A stretch of 54,231 nucleotides of DNA from positions 1 to 54,231 of the forward strand of contig BDTS01000023.1 in NCBI GenBank assembly GCA_002897915.1. Reading direction: 5' to 3'. This document shows, in pieces, positions 38,458 through 47,891 of this stretch (within the stretch, counting starts at the first letter, position 1; each line of letters starts with the position of its first letter). Both the position numbers and the translations under genes were made by a program. The notes beneath the pieces are model-generated. The model was not told the DNA's origin, searched no databases, and saw nothing but the letters and a program-made list of their open reading frames with translations. This stretch comes from a bacterium BMS3Bbin09 (lineage in GTDB: Bacteria; Nitrospirota; Thermodesulfovibrionia; UBA6902).

Positions 38458-40968
38458 ATGGCAAATCTATCACGCCGAAACTTTATGAAGCTGGGCATCG
38501 CAAGTGGCGCCTTCCTTGCTGCCGGAGAACTCATGTCCCCGTCTCTTGCAGGTGCAGTTAAGGTGAAAATGGGCGGCAAGGATTTTAACTACCTGACAAA
38601 TGCCGAGAGAAAAGGCATTCCTACAGCCTGCTGGTCATGTGTAACAAGATGTGCTGCCATGGGCTTTGTAGAAGACGGCAGGCTGGTCAAGATGGAATCC
38701 AATCCCAAGTCTATAAGGACCCTGGGTAAAATGTGCGCAAAGGGACAGTCAGCTCCCAATGAGGTTTACTTCCCTGACAGGATACTTTATCCAATGAAAA
38801 GGGCAGGTGCACGCGGAGAAGGAAAGTGGAAGAGGATAACCTGGGATGCAGCGCTTACAGAGATCGCAGGAAAGCTGAAAAAACTCCGTGATGACGGACA
38901 TCCCGAAAAATTCATGTTCCATTACGGCAGGATGAAGGGAAGCTCCAGCAAACTGATCAAGAGCGTGTTTCTGGGAACTTACGGGACAAAAACAATTTCA
39001 GGACATACATCGATCTGCGAAGGCGGCAAATGGGTGGCCCAGGAGCTGACCTGGGGCAAGCACTATGACAACTGGGACTTTGACCAGACAAAATTCGTAC
39101 TGAATTTTGGCAGTAACATTCAGGAGGCGCATACCAACCATGTCCCGACATCACAGAGGCTCATAAGGGCAAAGGTAGAAAGGGGAGTAAAGTCGGTAAC
39201 TTTTGATGTTAGATTATCCAATACAGCCGCAAAATCCGATGAATGGATCCCGATCAAACCGGGAACTGACGGCGCTGTCGCCCTTGCCATGTGTAACGTG
39301 GTAATGCAGAATAATCTTTATGATAAGGATTTTTTCAAATTCATCCGAGCAACAGAGAATGTCAATGCATCAGTTGATGAAAAGATAGCAGTTCTCAAGG
39401 CCCACCTTAAGCAATACACACCTGCATGGGCTGAAAAGATCAGCGGGGTCAGCGCCTCAAAGATCGAATCCATTGCAAAGACATTTGCAAATACGAAACC
39501 AGCAGTAGTAATAAGTTACAGGGGTGCGGTTGCCCATTACAATGGCAACGATACAGAGAGGGCAGTCCAGATGCTTGCCGCAATAACAGGCAACATTGAC
39601 AATCCCGGCGGAAGATGCAGGGGAATAGGTCCCAAATGGAAATACCCAAAGGGACCAAAGGACAAACCCAAGGCAAAGAAGCTGAAACTGGCCCACGGCT
39701 TTCCCGGAACAGTAGCATACCCGAATCATGGAGTATGTCAGCAGGTACTGCCGATGATCAAAGACGGCAAGGCAGGAAGACCTGAGGTATACATGTGGTA
39801 CTGCCACAACCCTGTCTATGTTAATGGTGACAACCAGGGAAACATAGACGTCTTGAAAGACGAAAAGATGCTGCCCTTTACCGTGACGTCAAATATAGTC
39901 TATGACGAAGCGAGCAAACTTGCAGACATGATACTGCCTGATGCGACATATCTGGAAAGATGGGACTGGGAAGACATGGTCTGTCCAACCCAGGTTCCGG
40001 AGCATTACATACGCCAGGCCCTGGTAAAGCCGCTTGGAGAGGCAAGGGACCTCGGAGATGTAGTGATAGAGCTTGCAGAGAAGATGGGAATGCCGCTGGG
40101 AGTCGGTGCCTCAAAAGAGGAGTTTGTAAAAACATCACATGAGATGACAGCCAAGGCAGTTAAGGGCTTCCCCGGCTTTGACTACATGAAGAAAAAAGGC
40201 GTATGGCATGACAAGGACGCCAAGCCTAAATATTACCAGCACAAAAAGGAGATCAAGGACCTGGGAGGCGCCATCCTTGATGAAGCAACCGGCGTATACT
40301 GGGACCCGAAGAAGGCCCACGCCAAGCAGCCTGAAAAGGGATATGCCGCGACCAAACATGCATACAAAGGCTATGTAGGGCAGAAGATGGGAGACAAAGT
40401 CTACAAGGGTTTCCCGCCCGACAAGGTCAACAAGACGGGATACCTGGAGCTTTACTCCGGACTATTGAAAATGAAAGGCCATCCGGCTCTTCCAACATAC
40501 GTACCAATACCAACGCATGAAAAGATGAAGTCCAATGAGCTGGTTCTCACTACATACAAGGTTGCGATACATATACATTCAAGGAGCACTCACAGAAAAT
40601 GGCTGAGTGAGGTGTACCATGATAACCCGGGATGGATCAATACAAAGACAGCCGCGGGACTTGGTATCAAGACCGGTGACAAGATCAAGGTCAAATCCAG
40701 TATCGGTGAGATCGTGACCACGGCGAATGTTAATGGGAAAATAGTCCCCGGTGTCATAGCCATTTCAATGCATGTAGGACGTGAGGAATCAGGCAGATAT
40801 GGTTCCGGTAAGAAATCACCCTTTGCACATGATGATGATCCGGATCTCAAGAACAAGTTCTGGGACACCTATGGCACGCATCCTAACTGGATAATTCCAA
40901 ATGCAAATGACCCGATAAACGGACAGCAGGCATGGATGGATACGGTGGTTACGGTTACAAAGGCGTAG
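38458..40968 (+). CDS. Tat-targeted molybdopterin-dependent oxidoreductase catalytic subunit (CISM/DMSO-reductase superfamily)
   Basis: SRRNFMKLG Tat motif; CWSCVTRC...GKMCAKGQ [4Fe-4S] motif; PDATYLERWDWED and C-terminal molydopterin-dinucleotide-binding region. Confidence 0.92.
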   Translation: MANLSRRNFMKLGIASGAFLAAGELMSPSLAGAVKVKMGGKDFNYLTNAERKGIPTACWSCVTRCAAMGFVEDGRLVKMESNPKSIRTLGKMCAKGQSAPNEVYFPDRILYPMKRAGARGEGKWKRITWDAALTEIAGKLKKLRDDGHPEKFMFHYGRMKGSSSKLIKSVFLGTYGTKTISGHTSICEGGKWVAQELTWGKHYDNWDFDQTKFVLNFGSNIQEAHTNHVPTSQRLIRAKVERGVKSVTFDVRLSNTAAKSDEWIPIKPGTDGAVALAMCNVVMQNNLYDKDFFKFIRATENVNASVDEKIAVLKAHLKQYTPAWAEKISGVSASKIESIAKTFANTKPAVVISYRGAVAHYNGNDTERAVQMLAAITGNIDNPGGRCRGIGPKWKYPKGPKDKPKAKKLKLAHGFPGTVAYPNHGVCQQVLPMIKDGKAGRPEVYMWYCHNPVYVNGDNQGNIDVLKDEKMLPFTVTSNIVYDEASKLADMILPDATYLERWDWEDMVCPTQVPEHYIRQALVKPLGEARDLGDVVIELAEKMGMPLGVGASKEEFVKTSHEMTAKAVKGFPGFDYMKKKGVWHDKDAKPKYYQHKKEIKDLGGAILDEATGVYWDPKKAHAKQPEKGYAATKHAYKGYVGQKMGDKVYKGFPPDKVNKTGYLELYSGLLKMKGHPALPTYVPIPTHEKMKSNELVLTTYKVAIHIHSRSTHRKWLSEVYHDNPGWINTKTAAGLGIKTGDKIKVKSSIGEIVTTANVNGKIVPGVIAISMHVGREESGRYGSGKKSPFAHDDDPDLKNKFWDTYGTHPNWIIPNANDPINGQQAWMDTVVTVTKA

Positions 40969-40996
40969 ATGATCGATAGGGATAAGTAACAAATGG

Positions 40997-41028
40997 GATA
41001 TCCCCTCTCTTAATTGGGAGGGGATATC
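40997..41028 (+). terminator. Hairpin GATATCCCCTC...GAGGGGATATC between catalytic subunit and chaperone
   Basis: Perfect 11-bp stem followed by TTATTT. Confidence 0.55.
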
Positions 41029-41067
41029 TTATTTCAGATTAATAATTAAATACAAGGAAGAAACCGA

Positions 41068-41733
41068 GTGACAAATGAAATGATCGAAACAGCGACACGA
41101 CGGAGTAATATATACGGGCTGCTTACACTGATTTTCCGTACTGAAATTACCAAACAAGTACTGCAGCAGATCAAGGAACCGGAATTTCTTTCTGCTCTAT
41201 CCAACATGGGGGCCAGACTGGATGACGATTTTTTACAAAAAAATGAAGATGAATTAATTGAGGATCTTGCTGTTGAATATTCAGGATTATTTATTGGTCC
41301 TGATAAACATATTTCTCCCCATGAGTCCATTCATCATGATACAGGTGATGGGGACTGGGGCCAGCTGTGGGGCAGGTCAACCGTTGAGATCAAAAAGTTT
41401 ATTGAGGCAGCAGGGCTTGAATTCAGGCCTGAGTATGCTGGAATGCCCGACCATATCAGTGTTGAGTTTGAATTTATGCGGCAAGCCGCGAAACGTGAGG
41501 CACAGGCCAGGGAAGAAGATGACAGTGATGGAACGCTTTATTGCCTGAAGATGGAGAAAATGTTCATCGAGGAACATCTTATGAAATGGGTTCCTGTTTT
41601 TTGCGACAAGGTTATCGAATCAGCAGGACACTCTTTTTACCGTGAGATTGCGAAGGTGACAAAAAGGTTTATGGAATTCGAAAGTGAAGGGATAGACAGG
41701 TATCTGTCAGAGGCGCAGAAAGAAGCATCGTAA
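41068..41733 (+). CDS. TorD/DmsD-family redox-enzyme maturation chaperone
   Basis: RRSNIYGLLTLIFR; VEYSGLFIGPDKHISPHESIH; PDHISVEFEFM; located downstream of a CISM enzyme. Confidence 0.87.
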   Translation: MTNEMIETATRRSNIYGLLTLIFRTEITKQVLQQIKEPEFLSALSNMGARLDDDFLQKNEDELIEDLAVEYSGLFIGPDKHISPHESIHHDTGDGDWGQLWGRSTVEIKKFIEAAGLEFRPEYAGMPDHISVEFEFMRQAAKREAQAREEDDSDGTLYCLKMEKMFIEEHLMKWVPVFCDKVIESAGHSFYREIAKVTKRFMEFESEGIDRYLSEAQKEAS

Positions 41734-41894
41734 CCAACGAAATAATATCTCCTTACTAATCCAATCTTCAATCTTTGCTCTGATTCTGTCAATAAAACTG
41801 TGTATTGCCGCATGATATCGTTTGATTTTATCAGAGGTATTTTGGCATCCTATGTGTATTAAGCTAAAGGGATTTATACCAGTGATAAAAACAA

Positions 41895-42911
41895 ATGAAT
41901 AAGCATACTTTCCGGCCATCCGAACTACTGTCCATAGCCTTGATCCTTGCCTTTCTTGTCGGCGGCATGTTGCTGATCCATCTTATTATGCCGGGTTCTT
42001 TTGATAATGAATGGAGAGAAGTTTATATCCCTGAAGGCTCGAGTTATACGGAAGGGCTCGGACTCCTTGAGAAGGGCAGTATAATAGAAGGCAGGATAAC
42101 CCTCCTTTTCCTTGGCAAAATAACCGGGAGCGATAAACATCTGAAGCCCGGCTACTACAAACTCAGCGCCTCAATGAGTCCTCTTGAGATATTCGATACA
42201 CTTATCGAGGGCAGGACCATTCAGTTTACCGTTATGATACCTGAAGGCTCAATGCTCAGTGATATCAAAAAGAAATTAATGGATATTGGTCTTATGGACG
42301 AGGGATCGTGGCGGCTCGTTAATGACAGCGGCTTTATTGCGGACCTTGGGATCGATGCTCGTAGCCTTGAAGGCTATCTCTATCCTGATACCTATAAATT
42401 TCCGAAAGGGACCGCTCCGGATATTGTCTTGAGGCGCATGGTCAAGAGACTGGATGAGGTCTTTGACGGGTCATTGCAAAAAAGGGCGGGTGAACTCGGC
42501 ATGACGAGGAACGACGTTCTTACTCTTGCGTCCATTATCGAAAGGGAGGCTGTCTTTGACATAGAGAGGCCGATCATTTCAGCGGTTTACCACAACCGTC
42601 TCAAAAAGAAGATGAGGCTCCAGGCTGACCCAACGGTCCTTTACGGCCTCGGAAAAAGTGAAAAGCGGATCAGGTACAGAGACTTAAAGAGAGTGACCCC
42701 GTATAATACATATGTGATCAGGGGGCTTCCACGCGGGCCGATCGCGTCTCCGGGGATCAGATCGATCATGGCCGCCCTCTATCCCGATGATGTAGATTAT
42801 CTTTACTTTGTCTCGAAGAATGACGGTACGCACCAATTCTCGAGGACGAACAAAGAACACGCAAGGGCAGTGGCCCTTTATCAATTGAACAACAAGGGAA
42901 AGAAAGAATAA
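41895..42911 (+). CDS. mltG: Endolytic transglycosylase MltG
   Basis: FTVMIPEGSMLSDIKKKL, LEGYLYPDTYKFPKG, LTLASIIEREAVFDIERPIISAVYHNRLKKKMRLQADPTVLYGLG, YNTYVIRGLPRGPIASPG. Confidence 0.95.
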   Translation: MNKHTFRPSELLSIALILAFLVGGMLLIHLIMPGSFDNEWREVYIPEGSSYTEGLGLLEKGSIIEGRITLLFLGKITGSDKHLKPGYYKLSASMSPLEIFDTLIEGRTIQFTVMIPEGSMLSDIKKKLMDIGLMDEGSWRLVNDSGFIADLGIDARSLEGYLYPDTYKFPKGTAPDIVLRRMVKRLDEVFDGSLQKRAGELGMTRNDVLTLASIIEREAVFDIERPIISAVYHNRLKKKMRLQADPTVLYGLGKSEKRIRYRDLKRVTPYNTYVIRGLPRGPIASPGIRSIMAALYPDDVDYLYFVSKNDGTHQFSRTNKEHARAVALYQLNNKGKKE

Positions 42912-43966
42912 TGGCAAGGAAACGACGGACCAGAAAGATAATGCTTGGCGGACTTCAAATAGGGGGAGGGGCATCTGTTGTCGTGCAGTCGATGGCAAAG
43001 ACCGACACCTGTGATGTTGCTTCTACAGTAGCGCAGATCAAGAGGCTCCAGGCCGCGGGTTGTGAGGCTGTCCGTGTCGCGGTGCTCAACTCCGAGGCAG
43101 CGGATGCTGTAAAGAAAATAAAGAGCAGGATAAAGATACCGCTGATCGCGGACATACACTTTGACCATAAGCTCGCGCTTACAGTTATGGAGAACGGGGT
43201 TGACGGACTGCGTATAAACCCCGGAAACATTGGCAGCAAGCAGAAGATAAAGGAAGTCGTAAGCGCTGCGAAAGACAAAGGCACTCCTATAAGGATAGGC
43301 GTTAACGCCGGTTCACTCGAAAAGGACATCCTTAGAAAATACAAACATCCTACTGCGCGGGCGCTTGTCGAGAGCGCTGGAAGGCACATAAAGATACTTG
43401 AGGACCTGAAGTTCAGGGCGATCAAGGTCTCTTTGAAGGCATCGGATGTGATGAAGACTGTTGAGGCGTACAGGCTATTTGCAGAGAAGTTTAGCTATCC
43501 CACGCACATAGGCATATCAGAGGCTGGCCCGGCATTTTCAGGGACAGTAAAGAGCGCGGTCGGTCTGGGCATGCTGCTTTCGGAAGGTATCGGCGACACG
43601 ATGAGGGTCTCTCTGACTGCCGATCCTGTCGAAGAAGTGAAGGTTGCCTACGAGATATTGAAGTCGCTCCATTTAAAAGAGGCCGGCCCCGAGTTGATAT
43701 CCTGCCCTACATGCGGGCGCTGTCAGATAGATATAAGGGGGATCGTTGATAAGGTCGAGGCGAAACTTGCCAAAGAGAAAAAGCAGATCACAGTCGCTGT
43801 CATGGGCTGCATTGTGAACGGCCCGGGTGAGGCGAGGGAAGCGGACATCGGTATCGCAGGCGGCAAGGGCATGGGTATTCTCTTTAAGCGCGGCAAAAAG
43901 GTAAAGACCCTCAAGGAGAGCGAGCTCTTCAGCACGCTCATGAAAGAAATAAAATTAATGCGGTGA
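42911..43966 (+). CDS. ispG: 4-hydroxy-3-methylbut-2-en-1-yl diphosphate synthase
   Basis: VVVQSMAKTDTCDVASTVAQIKRL, PLIADIHFDHKLAL, SCPTCGRCQID, VMGCIVNGPGEAREADIGIAGG. Confidence 0.96.
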   Translation: MARKRRTRKIMLGGLQIGGGASVVVQSMAKTDTCDVASTVAQIKRLQAAGCEAVRVAVLNSEAADAVKKIKSRIKIPLIADIHFDHKLALTVMENGVDGLRINPGNIGSKQKIKEVVSAAKDKGTPIRIGVNAGSLEKDILRKYKHPTARALVESAGRHIKILEDLKFRAIKVSLKASDVMKTVEAYRLFAEKFSYPTHIGISEAGPAFSGTVKSAVGLGMLLSEGIGDTMRVSLTADPVEEVKVAYEILKSLHLKEAGPELISCPTCGRCQIDIRGIVDKVEAKLAKEKKQITVAVMGCIVNGPGEAREADIGIAGGKGMGILFKRGKKVKTLKESELFSTLMKEIKLMR

Positions 43967-44416
43967 GGTTACACTGGATTTATCAAATTGCGGAGGGTTG
44001 CTCTTCCTTTTTTCATTGTCCTCGATAAAATTGTTAAGGCTTTTTATTTCACTACTTCCTGGTTTGTAAAACTTTTCCCCGAGTTCTTTTGCCCTTGCAA
44101 TGATCGGTTCCGCCTTGGCATAATCTCCTCTCAGGCTGTATGTGAATGCGAGGTTCAGCATCGGATTTATCATGTATCCCTTATCAGGATGTGACTTTTC
44201 CAGCTTTTCTGCCGCAAGCATGCAGGTCTTCTCTACTTTTGCTATATTTCCATTTATAAGGGAATTTCTGGCTGCCAGGTTGCAGTCCATTAAGAGTTCT
44301 TGTTCATGGGCTGTTGCCGGCTTTTCTGCCGGCGCATCTACTGCAAAGGCATTAGAACAAATCAGTGTTGCGGCCAATAACACGATCATATACATATATT
44401 TCATAACATCCTCCAT
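43955..44416 (-). CDS. Small secreted TPR-like hypothetical protein
   Basis: Signal peptide; NLAFTYSLRGDYAKAEPIIARAKELGEKF TPR-like helix pair. Confidence 0.65.
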   Translation of the reverse strand: MEDVMKYMYMIVLLAATLICSNAFAVDAPAEKPATAHEQELLMDCNLAARNSLINGNIAKVEKTCMLAAEKLEKSHPDKGYMINPMLNLAFTYSLRGDYAKAEPIIARAKELGEKFYKPGSSEIKSLNNFIEDNEKRKSNPPQFDKSSVTSPH

Positions 44417-44562
44417 TAAATATTTAAAATTGAGAAAATTAATAATAACAGTCCGGCTGATAGAATGACAATAAGGGGGGAGCGGGCACTACCAAATTCT
44501 TGCTTAAATAATTTCTAAAAGTTATATTAATCATTATTTTATAAATATGGAGGTAAGCAGTA

Positions 44563-45009
44563 ATGAGCTTGATGGAAACAATTGCGAATGATCTGACCAG
44601 CGCGCTTAAGGCGGGTCAAAAAGAAAAGTTACTGATCATGCGTATGGTCAAGTCCGCGATAAAAAACGGTGAGATCGAAAAGGGAGAACCGCTGAGTGAT
44701 GACGAGGTTTTAGCTGTTCTCAGGACATTCGCTAAGAGGGCAAAAGATTCGATCGAGCAGTTCTCGAAGGCCGACAGGGAAGATCTTGCCGCAAAAGAAA
44801 AGGACGAACTGGCAATTATTGAAGAATACCTTCCAAAACAGCTCGGGGAAGATGACCTGAGAATAATGATCAAGGATATAATCCAGGAGCAGGGCGCTGT
44901 TGGAATGAAGGATATGGGTAAAGTAATGAAGGGCCTTATGGTCAGATCCAAAGGGCAGGTTGACGGTAAGGCTGCCAATAACATAGTTAAAGAAATGCTG
45001 GAGGTATAA
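44563..45009 (+). CDS. GatB/YqeY-domain protein
   Basis: LKAGQKEKLLIMRMVKSAIKNGEIEK; DLAAKEKDELAIIEEYLPKQL; MGKVMKGLMVRSKGQVDGKAANNIVKEML. Confidence 0.93.
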   Translation: MSLMETIANDLTSALKAGQKEKLLIMRMVKSAIKNGEIEKGEPLSDDEVLAVLRTFAKRAKDSIEQFSKADREDLAAKEKDELAIIEEYLPKQLGEDDLRIMIKDIIQEQGAVGMKDMGKVMKGLMVRSKGQVDGKAANNIVKEMLEV

Positions 45010-45971
45010 TGAAACTAAAAAAACTTTATGAAAGTGCAGTTGCTAATGGTATAGAGGCTGATCCTCGCGGTAAGAAGGCGGTTGTGAAGGCGCTCGGAAA
45101 GAAGAAAAAGGCGTATGAGGCCATGAAGAAAGATGAAAAAGAGTTTTTTGATATTGAGAGCCTTGCCAATCCTTATGCTGACACAAGGATACTGCATGGT
45201 ACAGGGGATGAGGAGATAAAGACCGTACTTATCGGGGTTGATATGGAGGCGCCTGAGCTTCTTCTGGCCGACAGGCTGACATCAAAGGGACAAAAGATCG
45301 ATCTGGTCATTGCCCACCATCCCGAGGGCAAGGCATATGCCAACTTTTACGAGGTAATGAATATGCAGGCAGATATACTGAATAAGTTCGGGGTCCCGAT
45401 CAATATTGCAGAGGGCCTGCTTGAGGGCAGGATGAAAGAGGTTGGAAGAAGATTGATGCCGGTGAATCATACAAGGGCGTCTGACACTGCCAGACTGCTC
45501 GACATACCGTTCATGTGCATGCACACACCTGCGGACAACATGGTAGTTAACTATCTGCAGGCGCTGCTTGATAAAAAATCCCCTGATACACTCGGTGAGA
45601 TAATTGATATCCTGCTCGAGATACCTGAGTATCGTGAGGCCGCAAAGAACAATTCCGGCCCTAATATACTCCTTGGTTCAAAGGAGAGGAGCACAGGGAA
45701 GATATTTGTGGATATGACAGGCGGCACAGAGGGCGCGAAGGATATCTTTGAGAGCCTCGCGAACGCTGGTGTGGGCACGATAATATGTATGCATTTAAGT
45801 GATGAGCATATGAAAAAGGCGGAGAAGCAGCACATCAATGTGATAATCGCCGGACATATCTCAAGTGACAATGTCGGGATAAACCTTATGCTCGATAAGA
45901 TACAGAAGAACGGGAAGCTCAATATCATTCCCTGTTCCGGATTCAGAAGGTTCGAGAGAAAAAATAAATAG
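45009..45971 (+). CDS. NIF3-like protein
   Basis: KTVLIGVDMEAPELLLADRL, DLVIAHHPEGKAY, HTRASDTARLLDIPFMCMHTPADN, NVIIAGHISSDNVG. Confidence 0.8.
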   Translation: MKLKKLYESAVANGIEADPRGKKAVVKALGKKKKAYEAMKKDEKEFFDIESLANPYADTRILHGTGDEEIKTVLIGVDMEAPELLLADRLTSKGQKIDLVIAHHPEGKAYANFYEVMNMQADILNKFGVPINIAEGLLEGRMKEVGRRLMPVNHTRASDTARLLDIPFMCMHTPADNMVVNYLQALLDKKSPDTLGEIIDILLEIPEYREAAKNNSGPNILLGSKERSTGKIFVDMTGGTEGAKDIFESLANAGVGTIICMHLSDEHMKKAEKQHINVIIAGHISSDNVGINLMLDKIQKNGKLNIIPCSGFRRFERKNK

Positions 45972-45979
45972 TGTAAACT

Positions 45980-47683
45980 ATGCCTTCCTATGACGACACT
46001 CTTGAAGAGATAAAGAACAGCATAGATATTGTCGAGCTGATATCCGAATATGTTCACCTGAAAAAGGCCGGACAGAACTGGAAGGGCCTCTGTCCTTTTC
46101 ATACTGAAAAGACCCCCTCATTTACGGTCAGTCCCGCCAAGCAGATATTCCACTGTTTCGGGTGCGGGGCAGGCGGCGACATCTTTACATTCCTTACGCG
46201 CTACGAGACCCTTACGTTCCCTGAAGCTTTAAACATGCTTGCAAAGAAGGCCGGGGTAACGCTCAAGGTATCGCCAAAGTCGGCTGTAAGGGCCGGGGAA
46301 AAAGAGGTCCTGATAAATATGCACAAGGATGCGGCTGATTTTTTCAGCCAAAATCTTCCGAAGAACCCGAAGGCAGCCGCTTATCTCAGGGACCGTGGAA
46401 TAGACAAAGAGAATCTGGATGCCTTTGGACTGGGCTTTGCCCCCAAATCATGGAACGCCCTGCTGAACTACCTTAAGCGTAAGGGATATAAGCCTGAAAA
46501 TATAAAAAAAGCCGGCCTTGCCGTACAGGGAGACAAGGGGCACTATGATACGTTCAGGGAGAGAATAATGTTCCCTATTCATGATCTCCGAGGAGATGTG
46601 ATCGCATTCGGCGGGAGGTCCATAGACGGTTCCGAACCAAAATATCTGAATTCCCCGGAGACCCCTATTTTCAACAAGCGCAGGGTGCTTTACGGACTTA
46701 ACCGTGCCAAGGATTCCATAAAGAAGAATGGGAGCGCACTCTTTATGGAGGGGTATCTTGATGTGATTACCGCTCACATGTTCGGTTTTTCGAACGCGGT
46801 CGCCGCACTCGGGACCGCCATTACTCCGGACCACGGTAAATTGATAAAGAGATTTGTAGAAGATGTGGTCATTGTCTTTGACAGTGACCCGGCGGGCATC
46901 AAGGCGTCCAGGTCCGCGGCCGCTATCCTTCTGGAGAGCGGTCTTGAAGTGAAAATACTCTCTGTCCCTGACAATGAGGATCCTGACAGCTTCCTGAGAA
47001 AAAAGGGGAAAGAGGCATTTAAAGCGCTCCTTAAGTACCCTTCGCATGTCATCGATTTTTTTGTGAAGCACGGCGGCAAGAAACATATAGTCGCCGATGA
47101 GGTATTTGAGGTTGTGGCCAAAATGCCCAATGAGATCCTGCAGGAAGAATATATAACCAGGCTGGCCGACATAATCGATGTTGACGAACACAGGGTGAGG
47201 GAGAGGTTCAGGAAAAAACGGACCCAGCTTAAGTCAGGGCATATGGGGCAGCAGCCTCAAACAAAAACCCGTTCAGGACAGAGGCCCCAGAACGAGATAT
47301 ATCTGATCCAGCTCCTTCTTCAAATGCCAGAGAGGGTCAAGGAGATATCCGGAACGCTAAGTGGCGATGATTTTAAGGATGGAACGTTGAGGTCAATATA
47401 CAGGAAGATAATAGAGGGGCCCACGGACCTCAATGACCTGATCATGAAGTGTGAGGGAGAGGAGAAGGACGTGCTTTCCGGTATATCCCTTTCCCCTGAG
47501 CTGGAAGACCCCGAAAAGGTGCTTTCAGACTGCATCAGGTGGATGAATGAGAGCAAACGGGGGATGTTGAAGCGGGAGCTTCAGGTAAAAATAAAAGAAG
47601 CTGAGGCCAAAAAGGATCTTGTATTGCTTAAACAGCTGCAGACTGATTTTCAGAAACTTCTCAGGACTGGCAAGCAGCAGTAG
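45980..47683 (+). CDS. dnaG: DNA primase
   Basis: CPFHTEKTPSFTVSPAKQIFHCFGCGAGGDIFTF zinc finger; FPIHDLRGDVIAFGGRSIDG; EGYLDVI; FDSDPAGIKA Toprim motifs. Confidence 0.97.
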   Translation: MPSYDDTLEEIKNSIDIVELISEYVHLKKAGQNWKGLCPFHTEKTPSFTVSPAKQIFHCFGCGAGGDIFTFLTRYETLTFPEALNMLAKKAGVTLKVSPKSAVRAGEKEVLINMHKDAADFFSQNLPKNPKAAAYLRDRGIDKENLDAFGLGFAPKSWNALLNYLKRKGYKPENIKKAGLAVQGDKGHYDTFRERIMFPIHDLRGDVIAFGGRSIDGSEPKYLNSPETPIFNKRRVLYGLNRAKDSIKKNGSALFMEGYLDVITAHMFGFSNAVAALGTAITPDHGKLIKRFVEDVVIVFDSDPAGIKASRSAAAILLESGLEVKILSVPDNEDPDSFLRKKGKEAFKALLKYPSHVIDFFVKHGGKKHIVADEVFEVVAKMPNEILQEEYITRLADIIDVDEHRVRERFRKKRTQLKSGHMGQQPQTKTRSGQRPQNEIYLIQLLLQMPERVKEISGTLSGDDFKDGTLRSIYRKIIEGPTDLNDLIMKCEGEEKDVLSGISLSPELEDPEKVLSDCIRWMNESKRGMLKRELQVKIKEAEAKKDLVLLKQLQTDFQKLLRTGKQQ

Positions 47684-47748
47684 TGAGTTGTTTGATTTAA
47701 CCGGTCTTTTTGGGATAGAATCATAATGAAAATTAGAATTATTAATAA

Positions 47749-47871
47749 CCCCCTGCAGATTTGCGATGGGTGATAAGCTTCCCCCGCAGATTTGCCGTCC
47801 CCTATAGTTTGATTCTCAAACTACGTAAGGGACTTTGCAAATCTAAAACGCAGGGGCTGCGCAACTAAAGT
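47749..47871. repeat. Compound nested-hairpin element upstream of bamD
   Basis: CCCCTGCAGATTTGC / CCCCCGCAGATTTGC direct arms; GCAAATCT...GCAGGGG inverted arm; inner TAGTTTGA-ttc-TCAAACTA stem; GCAACT-aa-AGTTGC. Confidence 0.7.
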
Positions 47872-47891
47872 TGCTTGGGAGAATTAACTTA

